Source of the DNA: Hymenobacter profundi
Lineage (GTDB): Bacteria > Bacteroidota > Bacteroidia > Cytophagales > Hymenobacteraceae
Reading direction: 5' to 3'
Assembly (NCBI RefSeq): GCF_019334315.1
Contig: NZ_JAHWGL010000031.1
Location: 1-44,890 of the forward strand
DNA: 44,890 nt
Below are positions 9,320 through 17,017 of this stretch, in pieces. Positions within the stretch are counted from its first letter, which is position 1. Each line of letters starts with the position of its first letter. The notes under the pieces were generated by a model, which saw nothing but the letters and a program-made list of their open reading frames with translations, did no database searches and was not told the origin of the DNA. Both the position numbers and the translations under genes were made by a program.

Positions 9320-9350
9320 TTGTGCGGGGAGCCATTCCATCGTAATTTTG
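9320..9350 (+). promoter_or_regulatory. Bacteroidetes-type promoter (TTG-20-TAATTTTG)
   Basis: TTG at 9320-9322 is followed after 20 nt by TAATTTTG at 9343-9350, matching the Bacteroidetes -33/-7 arrangement (TTG ... TAnnTTTG). The predicted transcript would start near 9357, about 24 nt before the start codon at 9381. Confidence 0.6.
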
Positions 9351-9380
9351 TAGCTTCTTAGGATTTCAAAAGTGATGCTG

Positions 9381-9830
9381 ATGAATAAGAGTCTGATGCT
9401 TGCCGGCCTGCTGTTATGCAGCGCGCCGGTACTGGCACAAAGCCCTGTAAAAACAACGTCGGCCCCCGTGCTGGAAGGAAAAGTTGCTGTTCCCGTGTCG
9501 CCGGTACTGCCGGGCGAGGAGAACCTGACGGCGCGTGAGCGGGTGGAGCGCGATATGCTGATGCCTACCCGTCGCAGCCGCGCCGCCGCACTACAAACAG
9601 CCGAAGAAGTTGAGGAAACCACCACTACGCCCGAAGTGCACGGTCCGGCCGTGCCAGAAGAAGCCCCGGCCGCTCCTGAGCCGGAAGCAAAACCCGCCGC
9701 TCCCGCACACCACACCACGTACCATCGTCGGCGTACCAGCTCGGCGCACCGCAGTAGCACTGCTCGTAAGAAAACCACCACGCGCAAAACAACGGTCCAT
9801 CATACCACCGCACGCAAGCGCCGCCGATAA
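9381..9830 (+). CDS. Small secreted protein with a highly basic C-terminal tail
   Basis: A 149-residue protein of unknown function. Residues 1-20 (MNKSLMLAGLLLCSAPVLAQ) form a signal peptide with a probable cut after ALA. The middle part is rich in Pro, Ala and Glu. The last 40 or so residues are a His/Arg/Lys/Thr-rich tail (HTTYHRRRTSSAHRSS and onward, ending in KRRR). The ATG at 9381 is chosen over in-frame GTG 9372 and ATG 9375 because it gives a standard n-region and fits the promoter at 9320-9350. The tail could bind nucleic acid or acidic polysaccharide, but that is a guess. Followed by a strong terminator at 9859-9903. Confidence 0.75.
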   Translation: MNKSLMLAGLLLCSAPVLAQSPVKTTSAPVLEGKVAVPVSPVLPGEENLTARERVERDMLMPTRRSRAAALQTAEEVEETTTTPEVHGPAVPEEAPAAPEPEAKPAAPAHHTTYHRRRTSSAHRSSTARKKTTTRKTTVHHTTARKRRR

Positions 9831-9858
9831 CAGCGTATCAAGTAGATAAACGTATGAT

Positions 9859-9903
9859 AAAACGACGAAGGACGAGCCATTGCGGCTCGTCCTTCGTCGT
9901 TTT
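9859..9903. terminator. Bidirectional terminator
   Basis: Perfect 20-bp stem (9859-9878 with 9884-9903) around a 5-nt loop, with A4 at one foot and T-rich sequence at the other. It lies between the convergent small secreted protein gene and the ferredoxin gene and can serve both. Confidence 0.9.
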
Positions 9904-9924
9904 TAAGCAAGTAGGGTAGGGCGC

Positions 9925-10260
9925 CTACGCGTCTTGCGGCATGAGGCGTACCACCAGCCCATCAAGGCGGGGCGTGATGCGGATTTGGCACGACAGGCGG
10001 CTGGCATCGGTGAGGATGGGTAAAGATTCCAGCATGTACATCTCGTCGTCGCTGGGCTCCAGGAGGGCGGGGCCAGCCAGCACCTCCACGTGGCAGGTGC
10101 CGCACAGGGCCATGCCACCACACGTGGCCTGAATGTCGTAGCCGGAAGCCTTCATCACTTCCATCAGGCTCAGGCCCATATCGGTGGGAGCAACAATCTC
10201 GGTGCGCTGGCCGGGGGCATCTTCCACATATACCCGGACTTCGGTGGCGTCTAAACTCAT
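9925..10260 (-). CDS. [2Fe-2S] ferredoxin, adrenodoxin type
   Basis: A 111-residue electron carrier. The four cluster ligands are visible as Cys47, Cys53, Cys56 (ATCGGMALCGTC) and Cys91 (RLSCQ), the C-x5-C-x2-C-x34-C spacing of adrenodoxin/ISC-type ferredoxins. It probably receives electrons from the ferredoxin-NADP reductase encoded just upstream on the same strand (stop at 10428, about 170 bp away). It seems to have its own promoter: TACCTTTG on the minus strand at 10321-10328, with a perfect 14-nt palindrome at the expected transcription start. Confidence 0.93.
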   Translation of the reverse strand: MSLDATEVRVYVEDAPGQRTEIVAPTDMGLSLMEVMKASGYDIQATCGGMALCGTCHVEVLAGPALLEPSDDEMYMLESLPILTDASRLSCQIRITPRLDGLVVRLMPQDA

Positions 10261-10305
10261 AAGGGCGTCGGTTGTAAAACAGAGGGTAGGGGGCGGCTAT
10301 CCCAG

Positions 10306-10328
10306 GGGGTAGCTACCCCACAAAGGTA
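10306..10328 (-). promoter_or_regulatory. Ferredoxin promoter with palindromic site at the start point
   Basis: Minus strand: -7 element TACCTTTG at 10321-10328, followed two bases later by the palindrome GGGGTAGCTACCCC (10306-10319), which covers the predicted transcription start. No TTG is seen at -33. The palindrome may be an operator, or a chance pairing of two copies of the common local word GGTAG. Confidence 0.45.
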
Positions 10329-10330
10329 AC

Positions 10331-10382
10331 AGCGGGCGGCGGGTAGCGCCTACGTTGCTGTGTGCACTACCTGCCGCCCGCT
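10331..10382 (-). terminator. Terminator-like hairpin downstream of ferredoxin-NADP reductase
   Basis: 16-nt arms (10331-10346 and 10367-10382) pair with one mismatch and are very GC-rich. It lies 45 bp past the reductase stop codon. A short T-run follows on the minus strand as part of the ferredoxin promoter, so the two genes may be separate transcripts or partly read through. Confidence 0.55.
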
Positions 10383-10427
10383 GCGAGTTTAACAGTTTAG
10401 CCGAAATTATTTGCTGACAGCCACCAC

Positions 10428-11441
10428 TTACAGCGTAGGCACCCCGTTCACAGTGGTGTACTTCAACACATATTTTTTATCGGGGTAGATGTGTTTGTAG
10501 GCACCCTGGGCCATGAGAGCCGCTTCATGGAAGCCGCACAAAATTAGCTTTAGCTTGCCAGGGTAGGTGTTGATGTCGCCGATGGCGAAGATGCCGGGCA
10601 CGTTGGTAGAATAGTCTAGAGTATCTACTTTCACGGCGTTGTCTTCAATCTCCAATCCCCACTCGCCAATAGGGCCAAGCTTAGGCGTGAGGCCGAACAA
10701 AGGCACAAAGGCATCAACCGACACCTGCTCCGGCTCGCCGTTGTTGCCGGTGATGGTCACGTGCGAGAGGCTACCGTTGCCGTGTACGTGGGTCACGTTG
10801 CTGCTCAGCACCAGCCGCACTTTGCCGGCTTCGTGCAGATTTTTCACCTTCTCGGCCGAGTCGGCAGCGCCGCGGAAGGTGGTGCCGCGGTGTACCAGCG
10901 TTACTTCCTTGGCCACATCGGCCAGGAAAATGGTCCAGTCGAGGGCCGAGTCGCCGCCGCCGGCAATCACCAGGCGCTTGTCGCGGAAGTGCTCGGGGTC
11001 GCGCACCATGTAGTACACGCCTTTGCCGCCTTCAAAGCTTTCCAGTGACTCCACGGCCGGTTTGCGCGGCTCAAACGAACCCAGACCGCCCGCAATGGCA
11101 ATGGCCTTGCAGTGAATATCGTTGCCATCGGTGGTCGTGAGCTGGAAAGAGCCATCGTCGAGCTTCTCGAACTTCTCTACCCGCTCGCCCAGCGTGAAGG
11201 TGGGATGGAAGGGGGCAATCTGCTCCATCAGGTTCTGCACCAAATCGCCGGCCAGCACCGACGGGAAGCCGGGGATGTCGTAGATGGGCTTCTTGGGATA
11301 AATCTCGGAGAGCTGCCCGCCTACCTGGGGTAGGGCGTCTACTACGTGGCAGCGCAGCTTCAGCAAGCCAGCTTCAAATACAGCAAACAGCCCAACCGGG
11401 CCAGCGCCGATAATGCAGATATCGGTGGAAATAGAACTCAT
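10428..11441 (-). CDS. Ferredoxin--NADP(+) reductase, thioredoxin-reductase-like
   Basis: A 337-residue flavoprotein with an FAD-binding motif GAGPVG at residues 12-17, an NADPH-binding motif GGGDSA at 161-166 and the second FAD motif GDIN at 288-291. It lacks the CxxC redox pair of thioredoxin reductase, which identifies the YumC/FNR-type branch (EC 1.18.1.2). It would pass electrons between NADPH and the ferredoxin encoded next to it. The start at 11441 places the Rossmann motif at the normal distance from the N-terminus. The two genes are in the same direction, so co-function is likely. Confidence 0.9.
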   Translation of the reverse strand: MSSISTDICIIGAGPVGLFAVFEAGLLKLRCHVVDALPQVGGQLSEIYPKKPIYDIPGFPSVLAGDLVQNLMEQIAPFHPTFTLGERVEKFEKLDDGSFQLTTTDGNDIHCKAIAIAGGLGSFEPRKPAVESLESFEGGKGVYYMVRDPEHFRDKRLVIAGGGDSALDWTIFLADVAKEVTLVHRGTTFRGAADSAEKVKNLHEAGKVRLVLSSNVTHVHGNGSLSHVTITGNNGEPEQVSVDAFVPLFGLTPKLGPIGEWGLEIEDNAVKVDTLDYSTNVPGIFAIGDINTYPGKLKLILCGFHEAALMAQGAYKHIYPDKKYVLKYTTVNGVPTL

Positions 11442-11612
11442 CGGGAACAGCGAAAAAAGAGAAAAAACAGCATCCGTTCAGGACGTTATCTTAACAAACA
11501 GAAGGCGAAAATCGTTGGCTGAAAACAGCAGATTGCACGTGAAAAACGACAACCGATGCCATCTTGCTACCCTCACTACGAGGTGCCGGCCACAAAGATA
11601 GCACCGCCCGCC

Positions 11613-12887
11613 TTACGCTTCGGCTGGAGCGCGCACTGCCGCCGAGGCCGCATAGGCAGGGCGTACAGGGCGTGCCATGCGGCGGCGCTCCACTACAGTG
11701 CCTGCGGCAGCGGGGCGGTGTGTAGCTTTTTGCTTGTGGCGCTTGCCCCACCAGATGTAGAAGCCCGTGACGGGTAGGGTAGCAATCAGCAAGCTAGCCA
11801 GAAAGGCGATGATCTTGCCGGGCATCCCAAGGGCCGAGCCCACATGGATGTCGTAATTCATCATCACCAGCAACTCGCCCTTCGGCTTCTCGTGGTAGGT
11901 TTCCACTTTCTCGAAGTGTCCCGCCGCCGTGTAGGTCAGTTGGCCGGATTGGTAGCGGTTGTTGCCCAGCGCGGCGCGCAGTACAACCGGCTGTTCGGGA
12001 GTAGGCTTGCCCGTCGAAATAGCTTTGGCCTGGGGTAGGCGCTGCCAAGCGTCGCGCAGGGCCGCATCGACGGCCGTGGGGGGTGGGGCCAGTTGGGCCG
12101 CTAGCGAGAGGTCGGGCTTGGCGCCTTCTTTGCCGCCTTTCTTGCCCTTGCCACCATGTCCACCAGGAAGTTCGGTCTGGCCGGTGGCTAGGTAGGTGAC
12201 GCCCTGCTTCATCCAGTTGAACGACCATGTGAGGCCGGTGAGAGCAATAATGAGGGCCACCAGCGTAAGATAGAAGCCCATGGTATTGTGCAAATCGTAG
12301 TTTAGGCGCTTGCGGGTGGCATTCCACTTCACCGTAAAGCGCTGCTTGCGGGCGGCTTTGTTTTTGGGCCACCACAGCACCAACCCCGAAAGGAGCAGGA
12401 ATACAAAAATCAGGGTGCTCCACCCCACAATGTATTCGCCGGTAGTGCCCAGCCACAGGCCCCAATGCAGCCATTTCACTACCTGGAAGAACTCGTACTT
12501 ATTATCGAGCACGCCGTTCACCTGGCCGGTGTAGGGGTTCACGTACACCGTGCGGTGGTACTCAATCATGCTCCCGAAGTAGGGCTGCCCGGCGTTGCCC
12601 TTGTAGGTCATAAACGTCCAGGCGCGGGTAGGGTCGCTGTAGGTGGTGCCGTTTTGCAGCGGCTTATCGGGTCCAAGAGCCGCTTGCGCTTTCTCCCACA
12701 CCACGCTCAGCGGCAACGGCTGGGCCTGGGCGGGCGCCTCTACGCGCACCAAATCCTGGTGCAGGACGTCAAAAAGCTCCTTCTGAAACACATAGATGCA
12801 GCCAGTGAGAGCCACAATAAACACCACGAGCCCGGACGAGAGCCCGAGCCAGAGGTGCAGCTTACCGACGAGTTTCTTGAACGTCAT
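11613..12887 (-). CDS. PepSY-domain membrane protein
   Basis: A 424-residue inner-membrane protein of the PepSY_TM (PiuB-like) family. Membrane segments are seen at about 13-34, 150-172, 202-224 and 358-380, with periplasmic PepSY-like regions between them and conserved histidines in WLHWGLWL and YDLHNTMG. A Gly/Lys-rich linker is at about 242-258. Family members are often next to siderophore receptors and are proposed to reduce iron in ferri-siderophores. That fits here: the gene starts 18 bp after the stop codon of a siderophore-type TonB receptor and is surely in its operon. It should be controlled by the Fur-like site at 15428-15450. Confidence 0.9.
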   Translation of the reverse strand: MTFKKLVGKLHLWLGLSSGLVVFIVALTGCIYVFQKELFDVLHQDLVRVEAPAQAQPLPLSVVWEKAQAALGPDKPLQNGTTYSDPTRAWTFMTYKGNAGQPYFGSMIEYHRTVYVNPYTGQVNGVLDNKYEFFQVVKWLHWGLWLGTTGEYIVGWSTLIFVFLLLSGLVLWWPKNKAARKQRFTVKWNATRKRLNYDLHNTMGFYLTLVALIIALTGLTWSFNWMKQGVTYLATGQTELPGGHGGKGKKGGKEGAKPDLSLAAQLAPPPTAVDAALRDAWQRLPQAKAISTGKPTPEQPVVLRAALGNNRYQSGQLTYTAAGHFEKVETYHEKPKGELLVMMNYDIHVGSALGMPGKIIAFLASLLIATLPVTGFYIWWGKRHKQKATHRPAAAGTVVERRRMARPVRPAYAASAAVRAPAEA

Positions 12888-12905
12888 GCGCTGGGAGGTT
12901 AGCGG

Positions 12906-15374
12906 TTAGAAGTTGTAGCCAATGTTCAGGCGGAAATTGGTGGGTGCCTCGGCCTGCCAGGAGTAGAAGGCTCCCGTGCGGGCGGTACCCGCGTAGTAGC
13001 TGGCGCCGCTGTAGTTATAGCGGTTGGTGAGGTTGTTCACCAGTAGGTTCACGTTCATGCGCTCGTTCTGCCATGAGATGCCGCCATCTAGCCGGAAGTA
13101 GTTGTCGGGTAGCAGCAGGCCCACACCACCCAGACCGGCGTAACGGTCGAGCTGCCACTGATAGCCACCCGAGAGGCCAAAGCCGCGCAGGGCGCCCTGC
13201 TGAAAGCGGTAGGTGAGCCAGCCGTTGTTGGTGTGCTTGGCCGCGCCGCCCAGCTTGCGGCCCTGGTTGCTGGGCGCCACAATGTCGCCGGCAGTGTTGC
13301 GGCGCGGGTTGTCCTTGGTTACCTCCGGGTCCAGGTAGGCGTAGTTCAGCACCACATTGAGGCCGGGTAGCAACTCACCAGTCAAGTCAACTTCAACGCC
13401 CCGCGAGCGAACTTCGCCTACCTGAATCTGTGAGTTGAGGTTGCGCTCCAGGTTTGCCCTATTGTTATCAGGCGCCAGCACATTAGTTTTGGTGATGTTG
13501 AAGGCCGTCACGGTCGACGAGAAACGACCTTCCATCCAGTCACGCTTCACGCCTACCTCGGTGTTGCGGCCGCGCTGCGGGTCGAAGGGCACGTTGTTGA
13601 CATCAACTCCCGCCACTGGGATAAACGACTGGTCGTAGAGGGCATACACGGAAGTGCTAGGGGCCACTGTGGCGCTCAGGCCCACGCGGGGCGTCACTAC
13701 ATCGTCCTGTGCGCGGGAGCGCACGTTGTAGTTATTAGAGTAGCGAGCGGCCAGCGTCAGACGCAGGCGGTTATCGAAGAAGCCCAGCTCATCCTGCACA
13801 TAAGCGCCGGCGTAGCGGAGGTATCCTTTATAAGGTCCGCTGCGGCTCAGGCTCTGCGAACGATTGGGAGTGCCCAGGGTAGCAGGCGCCGAGGTAGGGT
13901 ATTGCGTGTAGGTAGGGTCGTCCAGACGGTTGAGGTCAAGGGCCATGGTGCCGTACAAGGCGAAATCGGCGTCGTACGATTTGTTCGAGGCATCGAAGCC
14001 CACAATAACGCGGTGCTGAACCGGGCCGGTCGTCACGTTGCCGTTCACAAATACTTGGCCCAGCGTGCTGGTGTTGTCTACGTCGTAGGAGCTCACAGAG
14101 CGTTGCAGTACATTCGGGCCAATCAGGCGCTTGGAGCGGGTAGGGGTAGCTACAAAGGAGCTATCAGCCACCCACGTCGACAGGCCGCGCATCTTGTAGG
14201 AGAGGTAGGAAACCTGGCCCGTTACTTTCCAGTTATCATTGAAACGGTGCTCTACAGTGAAGAAAGAGCTGTGGTCGTTCACGTTCGATTTGCCCATCAG
14301 CGGGTCGTATACCGATACGTTGCGCGACACGGATTTGAAGCCGTCGGGCGAGAACAGGTAATTGCCGGCTTGCGAAAACTGCGAGCGTTGGTAAGTGTAT
14401 TGAGCCGTGATGGTGGTACGCTCGTCGAGCAGGTAGCGCAGCGAAGGCGCCAAGACCACGCGGTTGTTGAACTCGTAGCCGGCGTAAGAGTCGCTGGTCT
14501 GACCCATCAGGTTCAGGCGGTATTGCAGCTTGCCATCGTTGCTGAGCTTGCCGTCGATGTCGGTGGTAGCGCGGTACGTGCCGAAGCTGCCCAGCGTGAG
14601 GCCCACCGATTTGCGGCCTGTGCCGGTAGGCGTTTTAGTGACCACGTTATAAAAACCACCGGGCTCGGTATTCGCCATCAGAAATCCGCCGGGGCCCTTC
14701 ACAAACTCAATCCGGTCCACAAACGACATATCCTCCATCAGCGGCCCGAAGTAGTTGCCCACATTCATGCCGTTGCGCAGCGAACCGAAACCCGAGTTGA
14801 ACCCACGAATGGTGATGCGAGCGTACACATTATTCCAGTGGCCAGGTGCAATCACGCCGCTCACGTTGCGCGTTACGCCTTCCGTAGGATTAAAAATCTG
14901 CTGATCGGCGAGCAGTTTGCTGGTTACTACTTGAATGTTTTGTGGCGCCTCAATAAGCGGTTCGCCCAGGCGTAGCGATTCAGATGCTTGTTTTCGGTTG
15001 TAGCGGTCGTGCTCGCCCGTTACCACTACCTCCTGCAAGCGCTGATTCGATGGGTTCAGCACGAAGTTGGCCGTCACTGTCTGGTCAGCGGATACCGTTA
15101 CCACGCGCTCCTGCGTTACAAAACCTACCATACGCACCCCCAGGGTATAGGTGCCGGGCACAATATTTCCAATCCGGAAATCTCCGTTGGCATCAGTAGC
15201 CATACCCAGCGACGTGCCTTGTAGCCCTACCGAAACGCCGGCTGTAGGCTGGCCGTTGCCATCGGTAATGCGGCCCTGAACAGTACCCTGTTGCGCAGTA
15301 GCGATGAAACTACTGCTAAGCAGCAAAACAAAAACGCAGAAAGCGCGACACAAAGAGGGAAATGGTATGCTCAT
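12906..15374 (-). CDS. TonB-dependent siderophore receptor
   Basis: An 822-residue outer-membrane receptor. A signal peptide is cut near residue 27. A carboxypeptidase-regulatory-like domain follows (about 30-112), then the TonB plug (about 120-235, with LQEVVVTGEHDRYNRKQAS and the siderophore-receptor features PQNIQVVT and VKGPGGFL), then a 22-strand barrel ending in the outer-membrane signature NIGYNF. The plug resembles FhuA/FoxA-type ferri-siderophore receptors; the ligand cannot be read from sequence. The ATG at 15374 is preferred over the in-frame codon at 15404 because it starts the signal peptide properly and lies after the predicted promoter. It is the first gene of an operon with the PepSY protein. 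Confidence 0.93.
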   Translation of the reverse strand: MSIPFPSLCRAFCVFVLLLSSSFIATAQQGTVQGRITDGNGQPTAGVSVGLQGTSLGMATDANGDFRIGNIVPGTYTLGVRMVGFVTQERVVTVSADQTVTANFVLNPSNQRLQEVVVTGEHDRYNRKQASESLRLGEPLIEAPQNIQVVTSKLLADQQIFNPTEGVTRNVSGVIAPGHWNNVYARITIRGFNSGFGSLRNGMNVGNYFGPLMEDMSFVDRIEFVKGPGGFLMANTEPGGFYNVVTKTPTGTGRKSVGLTLGSFGTYRATTDIDGKLSNDGKLQYRLNLMGQTSDSYAGYEFNNRVVLAPSLRYLLDERTTITAQYTYQRSQFSQAGNYLFSPDGFKSVSRNVSVYDPLMGKSNVNDHSSFFTVEHRFNDNWKVTGQVSYLSYKMRGLSTWVADSSFVATPTRSKRLIGPNVLQRSVSSYDVDNTSTLGQVFVNGNVTTGPVQHRVIVGFDASNKSYDADFALYGTMALDLNRLDDPTYTQYPTSAPATLGTPNRSQSLSRSGPYKGYLRYAGAYVQDELGFFDNRLRLTLAARYSNNYNVRSRAQDDVVTPRVGLSATVAPSTSVYALYDQSFIPVAGVDVNNVPFDPQRGRNTEVGVKRDWMEGRFSSTVTAFNITKTNVLAPDNNRANLERNLNSQIQVGEVRSRGVEVDLTGELLPGLNVVLNYAYLDPEVTKDNPRRNTAGDIVAPSNQGRKLGGAAKHTNNGWLTYRFQQGALRGFGLSGGYQWQLDRYAGLGGVGLLLPDNYFRLDGGISWQNERMNVNLLVNNLTNRYNYSGASYYAGTARTGAFYSWQAEAPTNFRLNIGYNF

Positions 15375-15401
15375 AGAGTAAACGGTAGGCGAATGATACC
15401 G

Positions 15402-15450
15402 CAAAGCTACAAGCTGGATTTTATTTATTTATACTTAGTCTAATTATAAA
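15402..15450 (-). promoter_or_regulatory. Iron-regulated promoter with Fur-like operator
   Basis: On the minus strand, the -7 element TAGCTTTG is at 15402-15409. An 11-1-11 inverted repeat at 15428-15450 has arms TTTATAATTAG and CTAAGTATAAA around one A, with a single mismatch. It covers the place where the -33 element would be. The core TTAGACTAA resembles TTTAGA/TCTAAA-like Fur boxes of Bacteroidetes as I recall them. A repressor there would block RNA polymerase. The target is the TonB receptor, which begins at 15374. Confidence 0.6.
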
Positions 15451-15825
15451 TAGATGTACACTGTCTCAATCAATGTCAGGCTATACTGCATCATGCTGAT
15501 AAACAGATGAATTGCGTTCAGCTTGCAGCATACAAGAAATTTTGTTAGAGAAGCTATGACGATCAAGCAGTAGATTGAATGTGCCATGGCAATGCATATC
15601 TGGCTGGACGGACAATCGTTGTTAGCCATACTAGCAACGGTGCAAAGCTGTATGCTGGACCTCAACGTGGAAGTTCTGTTCCTGGATACTCGCTACACCT
15701 ACCCTATGCAAACCCAGACAAAAGTAAAGTGCTGCCTAAGCCTGCTTTAGAAGCGCCCATAGCGCCGTCTGCGTAGGTAGTAAGCCGGGTAGGGAGTATG
15801 GGAGATGTAGTATACAGCATAACGA
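15451..15825. other. Intergenic stretch without supported genes
   Basis: About 375 bp, AT-rich at first (15451-15560). Short reading frames exist on both strands, but their composition is poor, they have no promoter, and none resembles a known protein. Nothing else is seen up to the tRNA terminator at 15826. Confidence 0.6.
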
Positions 15826-15857
15826 AAAAGGCCCTCAGAGTAATCTGAGGGCCTTTT
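15826..15857. terminator. Terminator of tRNA-Arg transcript
   Basis: Perfect 14-bp stem (15826-15839 with 15844-15857) around GTAA, flanked by A and T runs. It lies 5 nt downstream of the tRNA-Arg gene on the minus strand. Confidence 0.9.
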
Positions 15858-15861
15858 CTTG

Positions 15862-15935
15862 TGGTCGCGTAGGGAGTCGAACCCCAAACCTCCTGATTCG
15901 TAGTCAGGTGCTCTATCCAGTTGAGCTACGCGACC
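15862..15935 (-). tRNA. tRNA-Arg (anticodon ACG)
   Basis: Complete cloverleaf on the minus strand: 7-bp acceptor GGTCGCG/CGCGACC, D arm, anticodon stem CCTGA/TCAGG with loop CTACGAA (anticodon ACG) and T arm with GGTTCGACTCC. Discriminator A; CCA is not encoded. ACG is expected to be edited to ICG and to read CGU, CGC and CGA. Confidence 0.97.
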
Positions 15936-15954
15936 GTTTTTCTGTTACGGTGTG

Positions 15955-15986
15955 CAAAGATAACAGCAGAATTTCCCGGAAAACAA
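15955..15986 (-). promoter_or_regulatory. tRNA-Arg promoter (TTG-21-TATCTTTG)
   Basis: Minus strand: TTG at 15984-15986 and TATCTTTG at 15955-15962, spaced 21 nt, a good match to the Bacteroidetes housekeeping promoter. It is placed about 20 nt before the tRNA. Confidence 0.7.
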
Positions 15987-16048
15987 GCCGCGTGACATTT
16001 TAAAGACGAAAAAACGCAAGAAAATGTGCAAGCAACTGATTTTCAGAT

Positions 16049-16771
16049 TTAATAATTTTCGTGTTTTTCCACCTGCCGGTCCAAAGCACGCTGCACGGCC
16101 CGGTTGAAAACGTAGTAGAGACCCAGTGCAGCTACAGCCAGCAGCACCAGCACCAGTACTTTGCCAGTGGTGCCCGTATCAGGATTGTGGAGCAGCGACA
16201 GCGCATCCTGGGCCTGTGTGCCTATCCAGTAAAAAAACAGGCTGCGCGGCAGCATGCCCAACACACTGGCGCCCAAAAATCGGGTGCGGTCCACTCCCAA
16301 GATAGCCAGCACGAACGTCATCAGGGCGAAGGGTAGGACGGGCGCCAAGCGCACCAACAGAATCAGCTGCCAGCTTTGGTGGCGCAGCTCCTGCATAATA
16401 GCTTCGGCCTTCGGGAAAGAGTGTACGAAGCGGAGCAACTTTCCCTGGTCGAGGCGAGTGGCCAACTCGTAGCCCAGCAGCGCCGCCAGCGCATACGCTA
16501 TAATGGTGCCCGGCAGCCCAGCCCAACCCAGGAAGAAACCTGTGAGCAGCACTGCCACTGTGGAGTGCACCAGCGAAAATGCCAGCACGAACACCATCAG
16601 CCCAAAGTACAGCAGCATTTGGGGTAGGGTGAGGTCGCGCAGCAAATTTTGGTGCTCGTAGAGCAAGTAAGTAACGGTCGAGCTACCTACAATGGGTAGC
16701 ACCACCAGCAGAAACATAGACAGGAGTGAGGACGCGTTGGTCCGAAACAACGCTTTTAGAGTGGAGAGCAT
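16049..16771 (-). CDS. TVP38/TMEM64 (VTT-domain, DedA-like) membrane protein
   Basis: A 240-residue polytopic inner-membrane protein. It contains the family's signature stretches: a glycine-rich re-entrant region GFFLGWAGLPG, the RLAPVLPFALMTFVLAI segment with its conserved Arg and Pro, and GMLPRSLFFYWIG. The C-terminus has one more helix and a charged tail. Bacterial relatives (DedA/TVP38) help keep membrane lipids and proton motive force in order, possibly as lipid scramblases. The start at 16771 is used because the longer frame would run across the start of the divergent cystathionine gene. A hairpin lies just upstream of this start. Confidence 0.88.
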   Translation of the reverse strand: MLSTLKALFRTNASSLLSMFLLVVLPIVGSSTVTYLLYEHQNLLRDLTLPQMLLYFGLMVFVLAFSLVHSTVAVLLTGFFLGWAGLPGTIIAYALAALLGYELATRLDQGKLLRFVHSFPKAEAIMQELRHQSWQLILLVRLAPVLPFALMTFVLAILGVDRTRFLGASVLGMLPRSLFFYWIGTQAQDALSLLHNPDTGTTGKVLVLVLLAVAALGLYYVFNRAVQRALDRQVEKHENY

Positions 16772-16781
16772 AGACAAAGAA

Positions 16782-16810
16782 AAACAGGCTAGTGAAACGA
16801 CAGCCTGTTT
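16782..16810 (-). promoter_or_regulatory. Leader hairpin before the VTT-domain gene
   Basis: Perfect 9-bp stem (16782-16790 with 16802-16810) with an 11-nt loop, ending 11 nt before the minus-strand start codon at 16771. It is placed to affect translation initiation. No ligand or protein is suggested by the sequence. Confidence 0.35.
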
Positions 16811-16963
16811 GCTCTTACGGATTTGGCACGCGGTAGTCGTAGCAAATCTGAAACGCGGCTGAATAGGTATGGGCAGGCATCGTTTGGTAACAAGACGGCG
16901 CGCAGGGTAGTTAGTATATAGATACAATAGTAGCAAGCCGGTGCGGGCAACTTGTTGCGTTCT

Positions 16964-16971
16964 TACCTTTG
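16964..16971 (+). promoter_or_regulatory. -7 element for cystathionine gene
   Basis: TACCTTTG matches TAnnTTTG; the start codon lies 46 nt downstream at 17018. No TTG occurs at the matching -33 position, so the promoter is only half supported. Confidence 0.45.
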
Positions 16972-17017
16972 AACGCGCGCTGCCCGGGCGCTTGCTTTCA
17001 CTACCCACCCCTACGAT

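Noticed and set aside
13902..14975. Long open frame (357 codons) on the plus strand within the TonB receptor gene
   Set aside because: It is antisense to a clear TonB-dependent receptor with all expected domains; its translation has no signal, no motif and shadow-like composition caused by high GC codon bias.
15444..15665. 73-codon minus-strand frame in the tRNA-receptor gap
   Set aside because: No promoter and unlikely residue composition (many Cys, Ile and Met); it overlaps the Fur-like site region, so it is probably non-coding.
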